Assembly (NCBI RefSeq): GCF_900111015.1
Contig: NZ_FOFS01000002.1
Location: forward strand, 1 to 64,000
Reading direction: 5' to 3'
DNA from: Solimonas aquatica
Lineage (GTDB): Bacteria; Pseudomonadota; Gammaproteobacteria; Nevskiales; Nevskiaceae
Length of the DNA stretch: 64,000 nucleotides
Made by a program: the position numbers and the translations under genes. Below the pieces are notes generated by a model, which saw only the letters and a list, made by a program, of their open reading frames with translations, was not told where the DNA came from and made no database searches. Of this stretch, positions 43,114 to 50,976 are shown piece after piece. Position 1 is the first letter of the stretch; each line of letters opens with the position of its first letter.

Positions 43114-43180
43114 GGCGCTTCGAGTTGCTTTGCGCAGATTGTGAGCACACCAAAAGCTCAAGAAAGAGGAGATGGAGTTT

Positions 43181-44299
43181 ATGGACTATCTGAAGTACTG
43201 GACGCCTGTGGTAGTGGTTGGGGTGGCGTTTTTGGGTTTTTATGTGGGTGGTGACTGGGTGTGGCTGGGGATCGGGACCTTCCCGGTGCTGGCGTTTCTG
43301 GACAGCGTGTTTCCGCGTGATTTTGGCGTGCGAAAGATTCAAAACGCGCGGCTGGCAAACATTCCGATTTGGCTGTGCACGCTGGGGCCGGTGTGTTTGT
43401 ACTTTGCGTTCGCCTGGCGGCTGTCGGTTGAAGATTTGAACGGCTGGCAGATTGCCGGCGGCATTCTGAGCGTGGCGTGGATGGGCGTGATTCCGCTGGT
43501 GCCGGCGGCGCACGAGCTGTACCACATGCGCGGACTGCTGCCGCGCATCGTGGGGCACTACGGGCACCTGTGCATTTTCGACTGCACGCGGGACATCGCC
43601 CATGTGGTGGGGCACCACATCGACGTAGCGACGGTACATGACGGCGACACCGCGCCGCGCGGGAAGAGCCTGTACGCCTTCACCGGCCGGGCAGTGATCG
43701 AGAGCACCCGCTACTCGATGCGCATGGAATGCGAGGCGCTGCGCAAGCGGGGGCTGCATCCCTGGCATCTGCGGCACCGGGTCTATCGCGCGGCGCTGGC
43801 GCTGCTGATCTTCCACGCGCTGCTGCACGCCATCGGCGGCTGGCGCGCGAACCTGTTCGGACTGGCGGCGCAGCTGATCTCCCGGGTCTGGGTGGAGAGC
43901 TTCAACTACTTCCAGCATTACGGCGTGATCCGGGTGCCGGGTGCCCCGATCGGGCGGCGGCATCTGTGGAACCATCTGCACTGGTTCTCGCGGACCTGCG
44001 GCTTCGAGATCACCAATCATGCCGATCATCATCTGAACTCCTATCAGGCCTTCTACAAGCTGGTTCCGCATCGCGAAGCGATTCCGATGCCGAGCGTGTT
44101 CGTGTGCTTCCTGGCGGCGCTGATTCCGCCGATCTGGCACGAGCTGATCATCAAACCCGCCCTCAAGCGCTGGGATGCCGAGTTCGCCACGCCCGAGGAA
44201 CGCGCGCTGGCCCGCGAACAGAACCGCGCCGCCGGCTGGCCCGACTGGCAGAGCGAGCCCGAACTCAAAATCGGACAGGCACAGACCGTCGGCGTGTAG
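43181..44299 (+). CDS. AlkB/XylM-type diiron membrane monooxygenase (copy 2)
   Basis: A 372-residue methyl hydroxylase candidate. Histidine boxes: HELYH (111-115), HVVGHH (141-146), NYFQHYG (242-248) and NHADHH (279-284), set among hydrophobic helices. An ATG at 43172 is in frame but touches the GAGGAG site; the ATG at 43181 has proper spacing and matches the other two copies. It differs from the copy at 59734 at only five residues by my count, but more from the copy at 20631. It is divergent from an AlkS-like regulator, which supports hydrocarbon hydroxylation. Electron-transfer partners are not encoded in the window. Confidence 0.9.
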   Translation: MDYLKYWTPVVVVGVAFLGFYVGGDWVWLGIGTFPVLAFLDSVFPRDFGVRKIQNARLANIPIWLCTLGPVCLYFAFAWRLSVEDLNGWQIAGGILSVAWMGVIPLVPAAHELYHMRGLLPRIVGHYGHLCIFDCTRDIAHVVGHHIDVATVHDGDTAPRGKSLYAFTGRAVIESTRYSMRMECEALRKRGLHPWHLRHRVYRAALALLIFHALLHAIGGWRANLFGLAAQLISRVWVESFNYFQHYGVIRVPGAPIGRRHLWNHLHWFSRTCGFEITNHADHHLNSYQAFYKLVPHREAIPMPSVFVCFLAALIPPIWHELIIKPALKRWDAEFATPEERALAREQNRAAGWPDWQSEPELKIGQAQTVGV

Positions 44300-44304
44300 G
44301 CGCA
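43181..44304 (+). repeat. Direct repeat unit 1 (monooxygenase gene)
   Basis: The gene is repeated almost exactly at 59734-60857. Similarity ends abruptly at the ATG and a few bases after the stop (GTAGGCGC in both). The first 385 bases or so differ at only three positions by my count, while synonymous differences are frequent afterwards, a mosaic that suggests gene conversion. Confidence 0.85.
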
Positions 44305-44306
44305 CA

Positions 44307-44340
44307 GCAGGCCTTGCCGCGTGTGCGTGGCAAGGCCTGC
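44307..44340. terminator. Bidirectional hairpin between monooxygenase copy 2 and the reductase gene
   Basis: GCAGGCCTTGCC (44307-44318) and GGCAAGGCCTGC (44329-44340) form a perfect 12-bp stem with a 10-base loop between two convergent genes. There is only a short TT after it. Confidence 0.65.
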
Positions 44341-44349
44341 TTCCGATAT

Positions 44350-45357
44350 TCATCGCAGCCGGATCAGCCGCTTGCCGCGGTTACGGCCGGCGTAGACATC
44401 GACCAGTGCCTGAGGCGCCTGCGCGAGGTCCTCGCTGATGTCTTCCGCGTAGCGCAGCTGTCCCGCCGCCAGCAGCGCAGCGAGCCGGGCCGCCGTGGCG
44501 TCGAAGCGGCGCTGATGATCGAAGATCACGAAGCCTTCGATGCGCAGGCGGCGTGTCAGAATCTCGCGCTCCGCGCGCGGCCCTTGCGGCGCCGGCAGCC
44601 ATGAAGCAGTCGCCAGGGTGCCGCACTGGATGATGCGACCGAACAAGGCCATCTGCCGCAGCACCGCATCCGAAATGTCGCCGCCCGTGTTGTCGAAGAA
44701 CACATCGATGCCCCGCGGGCAGGTATCACGCAGGGCAGCCTCGATGGGCTGGTGATAGTCGAGCCAGGCTTCGTAGCCGTAATCCTCGACGCAGCGGCGC
44801 CCCTTTTCTGCCGATCCAACGATCGCCACCGGCCGCGCGCCGGCCTGCCGCGCCAGTTGCCCGACGATGCTGCCGACGGCACCGGCGGCAGCGCTGACCA
44901 GCACGGTCTCGCCAGGTTGTGGCCTGCCGATATCGTGCAGCGCCAGATAGGCGGTCAAGCCATTGATGCCCAGCAAACCCGCGCCGGTGGACAGCGGGGC
45001 CTGCTGCGGGTCGACTCGGCGCAACAGCGCAGCGGGCGTGGCGATGCAGTAGTCCTGCCAGCCGAACCAGCCATACCAGTAATCACCCACCGCGTAGTCG
45101 GCATGCCTGGAGGCCAGCACGCGGCCCACGGCCATCGCCCGCATCACCGCGCCCAGCGGCAGCGGCGGTGCGTAGTTGTTCTCGTCGTTGACATAGCCGC
45201 GTTGTGCCGGATCCACCGACAGATAGTGGTTCTCGATCAGCATTTCGCCTTCGCCCAGCGCCGGTAAGGGATGGCACTGCAGTTCAAAGTGCTCGGGCTG
45301 CGGCACGCCGACCGGGCGCCGCGTGAGCACGATCTGGCGATTGAGCATGACGCTCAT
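44350..45357 (-). CDS. NADPH-dependent MDR-family oxidoreductase (enoyl/alkenal reductase type)
   Basis: A 335-residue zinc-independent medium-chain reductase like leukotriene B4 12-hydroxydehydrogenase or curcumin reductase. SVDPAQRGYV near the N-terminus, the NADP loop AAAGAVGSIVGQLA, and VFFDNTGGDISDAVL are typical. It probably reduces an activated double bond, for example in an unsaturated ring or isopropenyl intermediate. The ATG at 45357 overlaps the stop of the lyase gene by 4 bp, so the longer frame to 45663 was rejected. Confidence 0.85.
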   Translation of the reverse strand: MSVMLNRQIVLTRRPVGVPQPEHFELQCHPLPALGEGEMLIENHYLSVDPAQRGYVNDENNYAPPLPLGAVMRAMAVGRVLASRHADYAVGDYWYGWFGWQDYCIATPAALLRRVDPQQAPLSTGAGLLGINGLTAYLALHDIGRPQPGETVLVSAAAGAVGSIVGQLARQAGARPVAIVGSAEKGRRCVEDYGYEAWLDYHQPIEAALRDTCPRGIDVFFDNTGGDISDAVLRQMALFGRIIQCGTLATASWLPAPQGPRAEREILTRRLRIEGFVIFDHQRRFDATAARLAALLAAGQLRYAEDISEDLAQAPQALVDVYAGRNRGKRLIRLR

Positions 45358-46208
45358 GCCGCAGCCAGCAGGCGGCGTGCCGCCTTCAAATGCGGGATGT
45401 CGTACATCTTGCCATCCAGGGATACCGCACCAGCGCCATCGACGAAAGCGGCGACGATACGCTGCGCCAGCTCGCGCTCGGCTTCGCTGGGCGTGAACGC
45501 GGCATTGATCACCGGAACCTGATCGGGGTGAATCGCAATGCGACCGGTGAATCCGTCGTATCGCGACTGCAGGCAGGCGTTGCGCAGGCCCTCGGCATCC
45601 TTGAAGTTCACGTAAACCGTGTCGAGCACCTCGGCGCCGAGGGCATGGCCGAGCAAAAGACATTGATTGCGCGCGTGCTCATACATCGAACGCCAGCGTC
45701 CATCGGGCAGGCGTGGATCACCGGCTCCCAGGGCCGAAGACAGATCCTCGCCGCCCCAGGCGACGTGGCTGATGCGCGGATGCGCCTGTTGCGCCAGTTC
45801 GCCCATGCGCAACATTGCCATTGGCGTTTCCGTGACGATGGCGGTGATACGCATTGAATTCAGCGGCAGGCCGTGCGCCGCTTCCAGCGCATCCAGATAA
45901 TGACCGACGACGCTTAGATCCTCCGGCCCCCTGATCTTTGGCAGCAGGATGCCGGCAGGCCCTGCCGGCACTACCTGTGCAAGATCTTTCAGGGTTTCAC
46001 CTGAGGCAAGGTCATTGACGCGCACCCATAGCCGCGTGTGATCGTCGATGCCGGACAGGTATTCGCGCATCATCCCGCGTGCCTGCATCTTGCGTTCAGG
46101 CAGAACAGCATCTTCCAGGTCAAGCACCAGCGCGTCAGCGCCAGCGGCCGCTGCCTTGGCGAGTTTCTTCTCGCTGTCGGCCGGCACGAACAGCATGGAT
46201 CGCATCAT
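45354..46208 (-). CDS. HpcH/HpaI aldolase / CitE-like acyl-CoA lyase
   Basis: A 284-residue TIM-barrel lyase of the malyl-CoA/citramalyl-CoA lyase group: MRSMLFVPADSEKKLAKA, ALVLDLEDAV with the acidic residues that bind Mg, LLPKIRGPEDL, and AIHPDQVPVINAAF. It would cleave a 3-hydroxy-dicarboxylyl-CoA or citramalyl-CoA-like intermediate to two shorter units. The ATG at 46208 is preferred over a TTG at 46229. It is behind operator D and divergent from the HMG-CoA-synthase-like gene. Confidence 0.85.
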   Translation of the reverse strand: MMRSMLFVPADSEKKLAKAAAAGADALVLDLEDAVLPERKMQARGMMREYLSGIDDHTRLWVRVNDLASGETLKDLAQVVPAGPAGILLPKIRGPEDLSVVGHYLDALEAAHGLPLNSMRITAIVTETPMAMLRMGELAQQAHPRISHVAWGGEDLSSALGAGDPRLPDGRWRSMYEHARNQCLLLGHALGAEVLDTVYVNFKDAEGLRNACLQSRYDGFTGRIAIHPDQVPVINAAFTPSEAERELAQRIVAAFVDGAGAVSLDGKMYDIPHLKAARRLLAAA

Positions 46209-46244
46209 TTCAGGGTCTCGAAGTAACAAGAGGCTAGGTTATAG

Positions 46245-46264
46245 GTATGGAACCATACTATAAT
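46245..46264. promoter_or_regulatory. Operator site D with perfect TATAAT
   Basis: GTATGG-AA-CCATAC (46245-46258) has two perfect half-sites, followed at once by TATAAT (46259-46264), a consensus -10 box for the plus-strand genes. An ATG inside the operator (46247) opens a long frame, but it cannot be the real start if this is the promoter. Confidence 0.8.
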
Positions 46265-46324
46265 CAGACGGTGGCCGCGGCAACGCCGGCCCATCCTCAA
46301 AAATTTCAACCGAGACGGACTTTC

Positions 46325-47776
46325 GTGCGTAGCGAGAACATTAGAGGCATCACGTCCATCGGCGCCTATATCCCCCGGCGGCGCTTACAACGCGCGGCCA
46401 TAGCCGCTGCCCACGCCTGGGCCTTTCCCGCGCTTAAGAGTCAGGCCAAGGGAGAACGGGCGATCTGCGCCTGGGATGAGGACGTTGTGACCATGGCGGT
46501 GGAGGCCGGACGCGATTGCCTGCGCGGGCTGTCACGCACGTCTTGGCAGGCTTTGAACCTGGCCAGCACCAGTGCGCCTTTTGCTGATCTCAACCATGCG
46601 GCGCTGGTGGCGGCGGCGCTGCGTCTGAATTTAAATGTGGCGGCGATGGACTTCGCGTCCTCGACGCGCGTCGGCTTGTCGGCCTTAATCGAGGCCTGTC
46701 GAGCCCGCGAGGGCGAACAGCTGGTGATCGCCGCCGACAAGCGCGGCGCCAAACCCGGTAGCGTGCAGGAGATGCAATACGGCTGCGGCGCGGCGGCCCT
46801 TGCCTGTGGAAGCGGCGAGGCGGTGTTCGCGCGCCTGTTGGGCGCTGAATCGCTGACGGTGCCGTTCTTCGATCATTTCCGTGCCAGCGGCCAGAGCGCC
46901 GACTATCACTGGGAAGAGCGCTGGGTGCGAGACGAAGGTCTGGCCAAGCTGGTGCCGCAGGCGGTGTCGGCGCTGCTGGAGCGGCTGGCCCTGACCCCGG
47001 ACCGTATCACCTGGTTCGGGCTCTCGGGCGGCCCAGCGCGCAGCGATGCCGCCATCGCCAAGGCGCTGAAGATCGCGCCGCAATCTCTGTTGCCGGATCT
47101 GCAGGCCGGCGTCGGCGACACCGGCACCGCACATTCGCTACTGCAGCTGCTGGCAGCACTGGAGCGTGCGCAGCCGGGCGACATCATCGTGATCGCGGCT
47201 TTCGCGCAAGGCTGTGAGGTAGCTGCTTTTGAAATGATCAAGCCGCTGCCGGCCAGCGCACGGCGCGGGCTGGCCGGCAGTCTGGCCGACCGCGTCGAAG
47301 AGAGCGCTTATCTGCGTCTGTTGGCGAATGAAGGCCAGCTGGAATTGGACTGGGGCATGCGTGCCGAGGTCGATCAGAAGACTGCGCTGACGCAGCTCTA
47401 TCGAGCTTCGGATCAGATTCTGGGTTTAGTCGGCGGCCGCTGTTCCTCCTGCGGCGCCGTGCAGTTCCCGCGTCTGCCTAACTGCGTGAACTGCGCAGCG
47501 AGTGATACGCAGCAGCCCTATGCGCTGGACGAGGTCCCCGCGCGTATCGCCACGCATACCGCCGACTGGCTGCAGTACTCGCCGGCGCCGCCGCTGCTGA
47601 TGGGACTGGTGCAATTCGATGGTGGCGCGCGGCTGTTGATGGAAATTGTCGACGTGGGGGCGGACGGGCTGGAGGTTGGTACGCCGCTGAGCATGCGATT
47701 TCGCATCAAGGAACGGGATCGTCAACGCGGCTGGAATCGCTACTTCTGGAAGGCCAGCCCCATGAGTGCGGTTTAA
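46325..47776 (+). CDS. HMG-CoA-synthase-like thiolase-fold protein fused to a DUF35 OB-fold domain
   Basis: 483 residues from a GTG at 46325, chosen because the ATG at 46247 lies inside the operator/promoter and a GAGACGG site precedes the GTG. The N-terminal 350 residues are thiolase-fold like HMG-CoA synthase (ITSIGAYIPRRRL, LNLASTSAPFADLNHA, VGDTGTAHSLLQLLAAL). At the place of the catalytic Cys the sequence reads MDFASSTRVG, so Ser replaces Cys. The C-terminus is a DUF35 zinc ribbon (GGRCSSCGAVQFPRLPNCVNC) plus OB fold. It is followed by an SCP-x-type thiolase, and the two probably form a complex. Confidence 0.82.
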   Translation: MRSENIRGITSIGAYIPRRRLQRAAIAAAHAWAFPALKSQAKGERAICAWDEDVVTMAVEAGRDCLRGLSRTSWQALNLASTSAPFADLNHAALVAAALRLNLNVAAMDFASSTRVGLSALIEACRAREGEQLVIAADKRGAKPGSVQEMQYGCGAAALACGSGEAVFARLLGAESLTVPFFDHFRASGQSADYHWEERWVRDEGLAKLVPQAVSALLERLALTPDRITWFGLSGGPARSDAAIAKALKIAPQSLLPDLQAGVGDTGTAHSLLQLLAALERAQPGDIIVIAAFAQGCEVAAFEMIKPLPASARRGLAGSLADRVEESAYLRLLANEGQLELDWGMRAEVDQKTALTQLYRASDQILGLVGGRCSSCGAVQFPRLPNCVNCAASDTQQPYALDEVPARIATHTADWLQYSPAPPLLMGLVQFDGGARLLMEIVDVGADGLEVGTPLSMRFRIKERDRQRGWNRYFWKASPMSAV

Positions 47777-47785
47777 GGACTAGAT

Positions 47786-48991
47786 ATGGCAACTGGCATC
47801 AAGGACAAGGTGGCGATCCTGGGCATGGGCTGCTCGCGCTTCGGCGAGCGTTGGGATTGCGGCAGCGAGCAACTCATCAATGAGGCTTTCGGCGAGGCGC
47901 TGCTTGATGCTGGCATTGAACGTCGGCAGATCGGCGCGGCCTGGTATGGTTCAGCGCTGGATCGCGTCAATGTTGGCAACTCAGCCATTCCGCTAGCTAC
48001 GGCGCTGCGGCTCGAAGGCATGCCGGTGAGCCGCGTGGAGAACATGTGCGCCACCGGCACGGAGGCGCTGCGCGGTGCAGCCTACGCGGTGGCCTGCGGT
48101 GCCGTCGATATCGCACTGGCCATCGGTGCGGAGAAATTAAAGGATACCGGTTACGGCGGTCTGCCCGTGCCCACCAAAGGCACGCTGGCTGACCTGTGGA
48201 TGCCTTATGGTTCGGCCCCGGCGGGCTTTGCCCAGCTGGCAGCCGGTTATCGCGCGCGTTACCGCTTGAGCCCGCAGGAGCTCAAGCAGGCCATGGCCCG
48301 CGTCTCCTGGAAGAGCCACGTCAACGGCGCCAAGAATCCCAAGGCGCATTTGCGCAAAGCGGTGGAGATGGAAACCATCTTGAAGGCACCGATGATTGCC
48401 GAGCCGCTCGGCGTGTTCGATTGCTGCGGTGTTTCGGATGGCGCCGCCTGTGCCATCGTGACTACGCCACAGATTGCGCATGAACTTGGCAAACGTGAGT
48501 CTCTGGTGACCATTAAGGCGCTGCAGCTCTCCGCCAGTTCAGGCCGCGAGCAGAGCACCGGCGAATGGGACGGCAGCTATGTGCAGAACACCCGCAATGC
48601 TGCGCGTGCGGCCTATCGAGAGGCGGGCATTGACGATCCGCGTAAGCAGCTGTCGATGTTGGAAGTACACGACTGTTTCTCGATCACAGAGCTGGTGACC
48701 ATGGAAGATCTCGGTGTGTCGGCCGATGGCCAAGCCTGGCGCGATGTCATGGAGGGCGTATTCGACGCCGATGGCGCGCTGCCATGCCAAATCGATGGCG
48801 GGCTCAAGTGTTTCGGGCACCCCGTGGGCGCCTCTGGCCTGCGCATGGTCTATGAGCATTATCTTCAGCTGCAGGGACGGGCTGGCTCCCGCCAGCTGAA
48901 GAATCCGACCTTGGGCCTGTCGCACAATCTCGGTGGCGTGCCCTATAACGGCGTATGTGCGATCAGCATCGTGGGATTAGCCGGCGTTTGA
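47786..48991 (+). CDS. SCP-x-type thiolase (acetyl-CoA acetyltransferase family)
   Basis: A 401-residue thiolase. The nucleophile is Cys88 in ENMCATGTEAL; EVHDCFSITEL and CFGHPVGASG carry the catalytic His residues. The C-terminal GLSHNLGGVPYNG is typical of the lipid-transfer-protein (SCP-x) group, which often works with a separate DUF35 protein. It follows the DUF35 fusion by nine bases. It may cleave a branched 3-oxoacyl-CoA, or catalyse a retro-aldol step as steroid Ltp2 does. Confidence 0.88.
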   Translation: MATGIKDKVAILGMGCSRFGERWDCGSEQLINEAFGEALLDAGIERRQIGAAWYGSALDRVNVGNSAIPLATALRLEGMPVSRVENMCATGTEALRGAAYAVACGAVDIALAIGAEKLKDTGYGGLPVPTKGTLADLWMPYGSAPAGFAQLAAGYRARYRLSPQELKQAMARVSWKSHVNGAKNPKAHLRKAVEMETILKAPMIAEPLGVFDCCGVSDGAACAIVTTPQIAHELGKRESLVTIKALQLSASSGREQSTGEWDGSYVQNTRNAARAAYREAGIDDPRKQLSMLEVHDCFSITELVTMEDLGVSADGQAWRDVMEGVFDADGALPCQIDGGLKCFGHPVGASGLRMVYEHYLQLQGRAGSRQLKNPTLGLSHNLGGVPYNGVCAISIVGLAGV

Positions 48992-49002
48992 GTCTGTGCA
49001 CC

Positions 49003-49068
49003 CCGGGTTTCACAAGAAACCCGGTACATCGCCTGCAAAAAAGGCGCGCCATGAACGGCGCGCCTTTT
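49003..49068. terminator. Tandem hairpins; second is a bidirectional terminator
   Basis: The first hairpin is CCGGGTTTC-ACAA-GAAACCCGG (49003-49024). The second, AAAAGGCGCGCC (49039-49050) with GGCGCGCCTTTT (49057-49068), is a perfect 12-bp stem with A and T tracts on both sides. It separates the convergent thiolase and BadH genes. Confidence 0.9.
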
Positions 49069-49097
49069 GATTCGCGGCGACTATCGTCGCTCGGCGT

Positions 49098-49865
49098 TTA
49101 GCCGTGCATGGTCAGGCCGCCTGAGACACTGATGGTTTGGCCGGTCATGAATGCCGCGTCCTCGCTGGCGAGAAAGGCCACGAGACCGGGATAGTCATCG
49201 GCTTCGCCGATGCGGCCCAGCGGCACGCTGCGCACCATAGCGTCGCGGATTTTCTGGCCCTCTTCGCCAGTGCCGACGAAAGCATCCATCGCCGGCGTGT
49301 TGGTAGGGCCGGGGCAGACACAGTTCAGCGTCACCTGCTTGCGTGCCAGCTCGCGCGCAAGGGCCTTGGCGAAAGCGATGGTGGCCCCCTTGGTGCCGGA
49401 GTACACAACCTCCCCCGTGGAACCGACACGACCGGCGTCAGAGGCGATGAAGATAATGCGCCCGCCACCGCGTGCGACCATGCCCTGCGCGACTGCATGG
49501 GTCATCTGCAGCGGCCCCATATAGTTGATCGTCACCACCTTCTGCCAGAAGTCTGGTGTGGTCTTGAGAAATGGAATCGGCTTGTCCCAGCCGGCATTGT
49601 TGACCAGCGCCCAGGTAGGACCCAGGCGGCTTTCGATGGCGCTCACCGCCTGCTGTACCGATTCATAGCTGGTGATGTCGCAGACCTGCGCATCGGCGCG
49701 GCCGCCAGCGGCGCGGATCTGCGCTACCGCCTGATTGGCGGCCTCGGCGTTGATGTCCAGCACGCCGACCTGCATGCCTTCGGCGCCCAGACGTTTGGCA
49801 ATCGCCAAGCCGATGCCGCTGCCCGCGCCGGTTACCAGCGCCACCTTGTCTTTCAATCCACGCAC
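49098..49865 (-). CDS. badH: 2-hydroxycyclohexanecarboxyl-CoA dehydrogenase (BadH-like SDR)
   Basis: NAD-dependent oxidation of a 2-hydroxycyclohexanecarboxyl-CoA to the 2-oxo compound, the substrate of BadI. A 255-residue classical SDR: TGAGSGIG (12-19), NNAGWDKP, Ser142, Tyr155 and Lys159 in VVYSGTKG, and the end TGQTISVSGGLTMHG. The stretches NNAGWD, ASDAGRVGSTGE and VSGGLTM closely match BadH of Rhodopseudomonas as I remember it. It follows the CrtC/AttH-like gene on the same strand, downstream of operator E. Confidence 0.82.
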   Translation of the reverse strand: MRGLKDKVALVTGAGSGIGLAIAKRLGAEGMQVGVLDINAEAANQAVAQIRAAGGRADAQVCDITSYESVQQAVSAIESRLGPTWALVNNAGWDKPIPFLKTTPDFWQKVVTINYMGPLQMTHAVAQGMVARGGGRIIFIASDAGRVGSTGEVVYSGTKGATIAFAKALARELARKQVTLNCVCPGPTNTPAMDAFVGTGEEGQKIRDAMVRSVPLGRIGEADDYPGLVAFLASEDAAFMTGQTISVSGGLTMHG

Positions 49866-49930
49866 AGCATTTCTCCTGAAAATTGCGGTTGATTCTTCAC
49901 TTGCATGACTCTAAGAAATAGGTATCAGAA

Positions 49931-50884
49931 CTAAGGCTGGAAGCTATAGAAGGCGCGCGAACGCAAATGCGCCAGGTAAGCACTTGGCCACATGAATTCA
50001 CTCCAGCCTTGCCCAGGACGGCCGTCTATCCGGCAGCGCATTGCAGCCTCGTTCAGCGTCGTGGCGGGGTCCGGCTGCAGCGGATAGTGGGCAAAGCACT
50101 GCGCATCGACTACCGTGAGACGGCCGGCGTGGTCACGCACCAGCGCTTTGAGTTCGGTTTGCCGGTACTGCAGATCACCTTTGTAGCTGACTTCCACCTG
50201 CTCGACTTCGGCCATCAGACCGTCACGAAACACATAGCCGCGCAGATCGGTATTGCCGCGCGCCTGGATCTGCCAGAAGTGTACGCAGCAGTCGTCGCCG
50301 GCCTGCGCGTGCAGCCATTTCCAGTGCTGCGGCGTCTGCCAGTCGCGTGTGCCCCAGGAATGATCGCGCGCGCCGGTGGTATCAAACTGCAGCTCACGGC
50401 CGTCGATGCACAGCGTGCCCTGCAAGCGCCCGGCCTGCTCGAAACGGTTGGTGGCAGCGTAGTCCGGGCAGCCTTGCTCGTGCGAGCCGTAGGCGTAGGC
50501 CGGATGCAGGGCCTGGAAGCGCGCATCCATCTGTACGCGTGCGCCGCGCACGCGCAACTGCGCGCTGGCCAGCTTCAGGTCCTGACGCAGTTCCAGGGCG
50601 CCGACTTGCCAGTCATCGAAGTTGAATTCAGGCGCCATCGGCACATCATCCGTGGCTTCGACAATGGCCGGCGTGTCGAGTCCCGGTCCATAGATCACAC
50701 AGATCGAACCGGCGCGGTGCTCGCGATTGACCCAGGTGTAAACGAAAGCGCCAAGCTGCTGCTCCGGCAGTGAGATGACGTACGGGATGGATTCTCGCGC
50801 CAGCGCGTTGGCACCCAGGGCATGGCGTCCGTCGTGAATCGGGGCCAGCACAGCGATGCTGCGATAGCTGGACGGCTCCTTCAT
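49931..50884 (-). CDS. CrtC/AttH lipocalin-like protein (DUF7064 type), unknown function
   Basis: 317 residues without signal peptide or membrane segment. The pattern of beta strands and the motif GARDHSWGTRDW resemble hydroxyneurosporene-synthase/AttH-like two-domain lipocalins, several of which hydrate or bind terpenoids. The frame extends to an ATG at 50950 that lies in operator E, so the ATG at 50884 with AGAGGAG before it is the start. It is in an operon with BadH, which suggests a role in hydration or binding of a cyclic intermediate; that is inference. Confidence 0.65.
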   Translation of the reverse strand: MKEPSSYRSIAVLAPIHDGRHALGANALARESIPYVISLPEQQLGAFVYTWVNREHRAGSICVIYGPGLDTPAIVEATDDVPMAPEFNFDDWQVGALELRQDLKLASAQLRVRGARVQMDARFQALHPAYAYGSHEQGCPDYAATNRFEQAGRLQGTLCIDGRELQFDTTGARDHSWGTRDWQTPQHWKWLHAQAGDDCCVHFWQIQARGNTDLRGYVFRDGLMAEVEQVEVSYKGDLQYRQTELKALVRDHAGRLTVVDAQCFAHYPLQPDPATTLNEAAMRCRIDGRPGQGWSEFMWPSAYLAHLRSRAFYSFQP

Positions 50885-50932
50885 GTGGCTCTCCTCTCGA
50901 TGCGGGCCATGGCTGTACTCCGAACTGCTTTC

Positions 50933-50952
50933 ATTATAGTATGGAACCATAT
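50933..50952. promoter_or_regulatory. Operator site E with TATAAT on the minus strand
   Basis: GTATGG-AA-CCATAT (50939-50952) with one mismatch. On the minus strand it is followed by TATAAT (complement of 50933-50938), a perfect -10 box for the 50884 gene. It serves two divergent operons. Confidence 0.75.
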
Positions 50953-50976
50953 CATGAATAGTAACAGGAGCGCCCC

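Noticed and set aside
43013-44353. Antisense frame over monooxygenase copy 2, repeated over copy 3 at 59671-60879
   Set aside because: It is present twice only because the sense gene is duplicated; conservation follows the monooxygenase codons.
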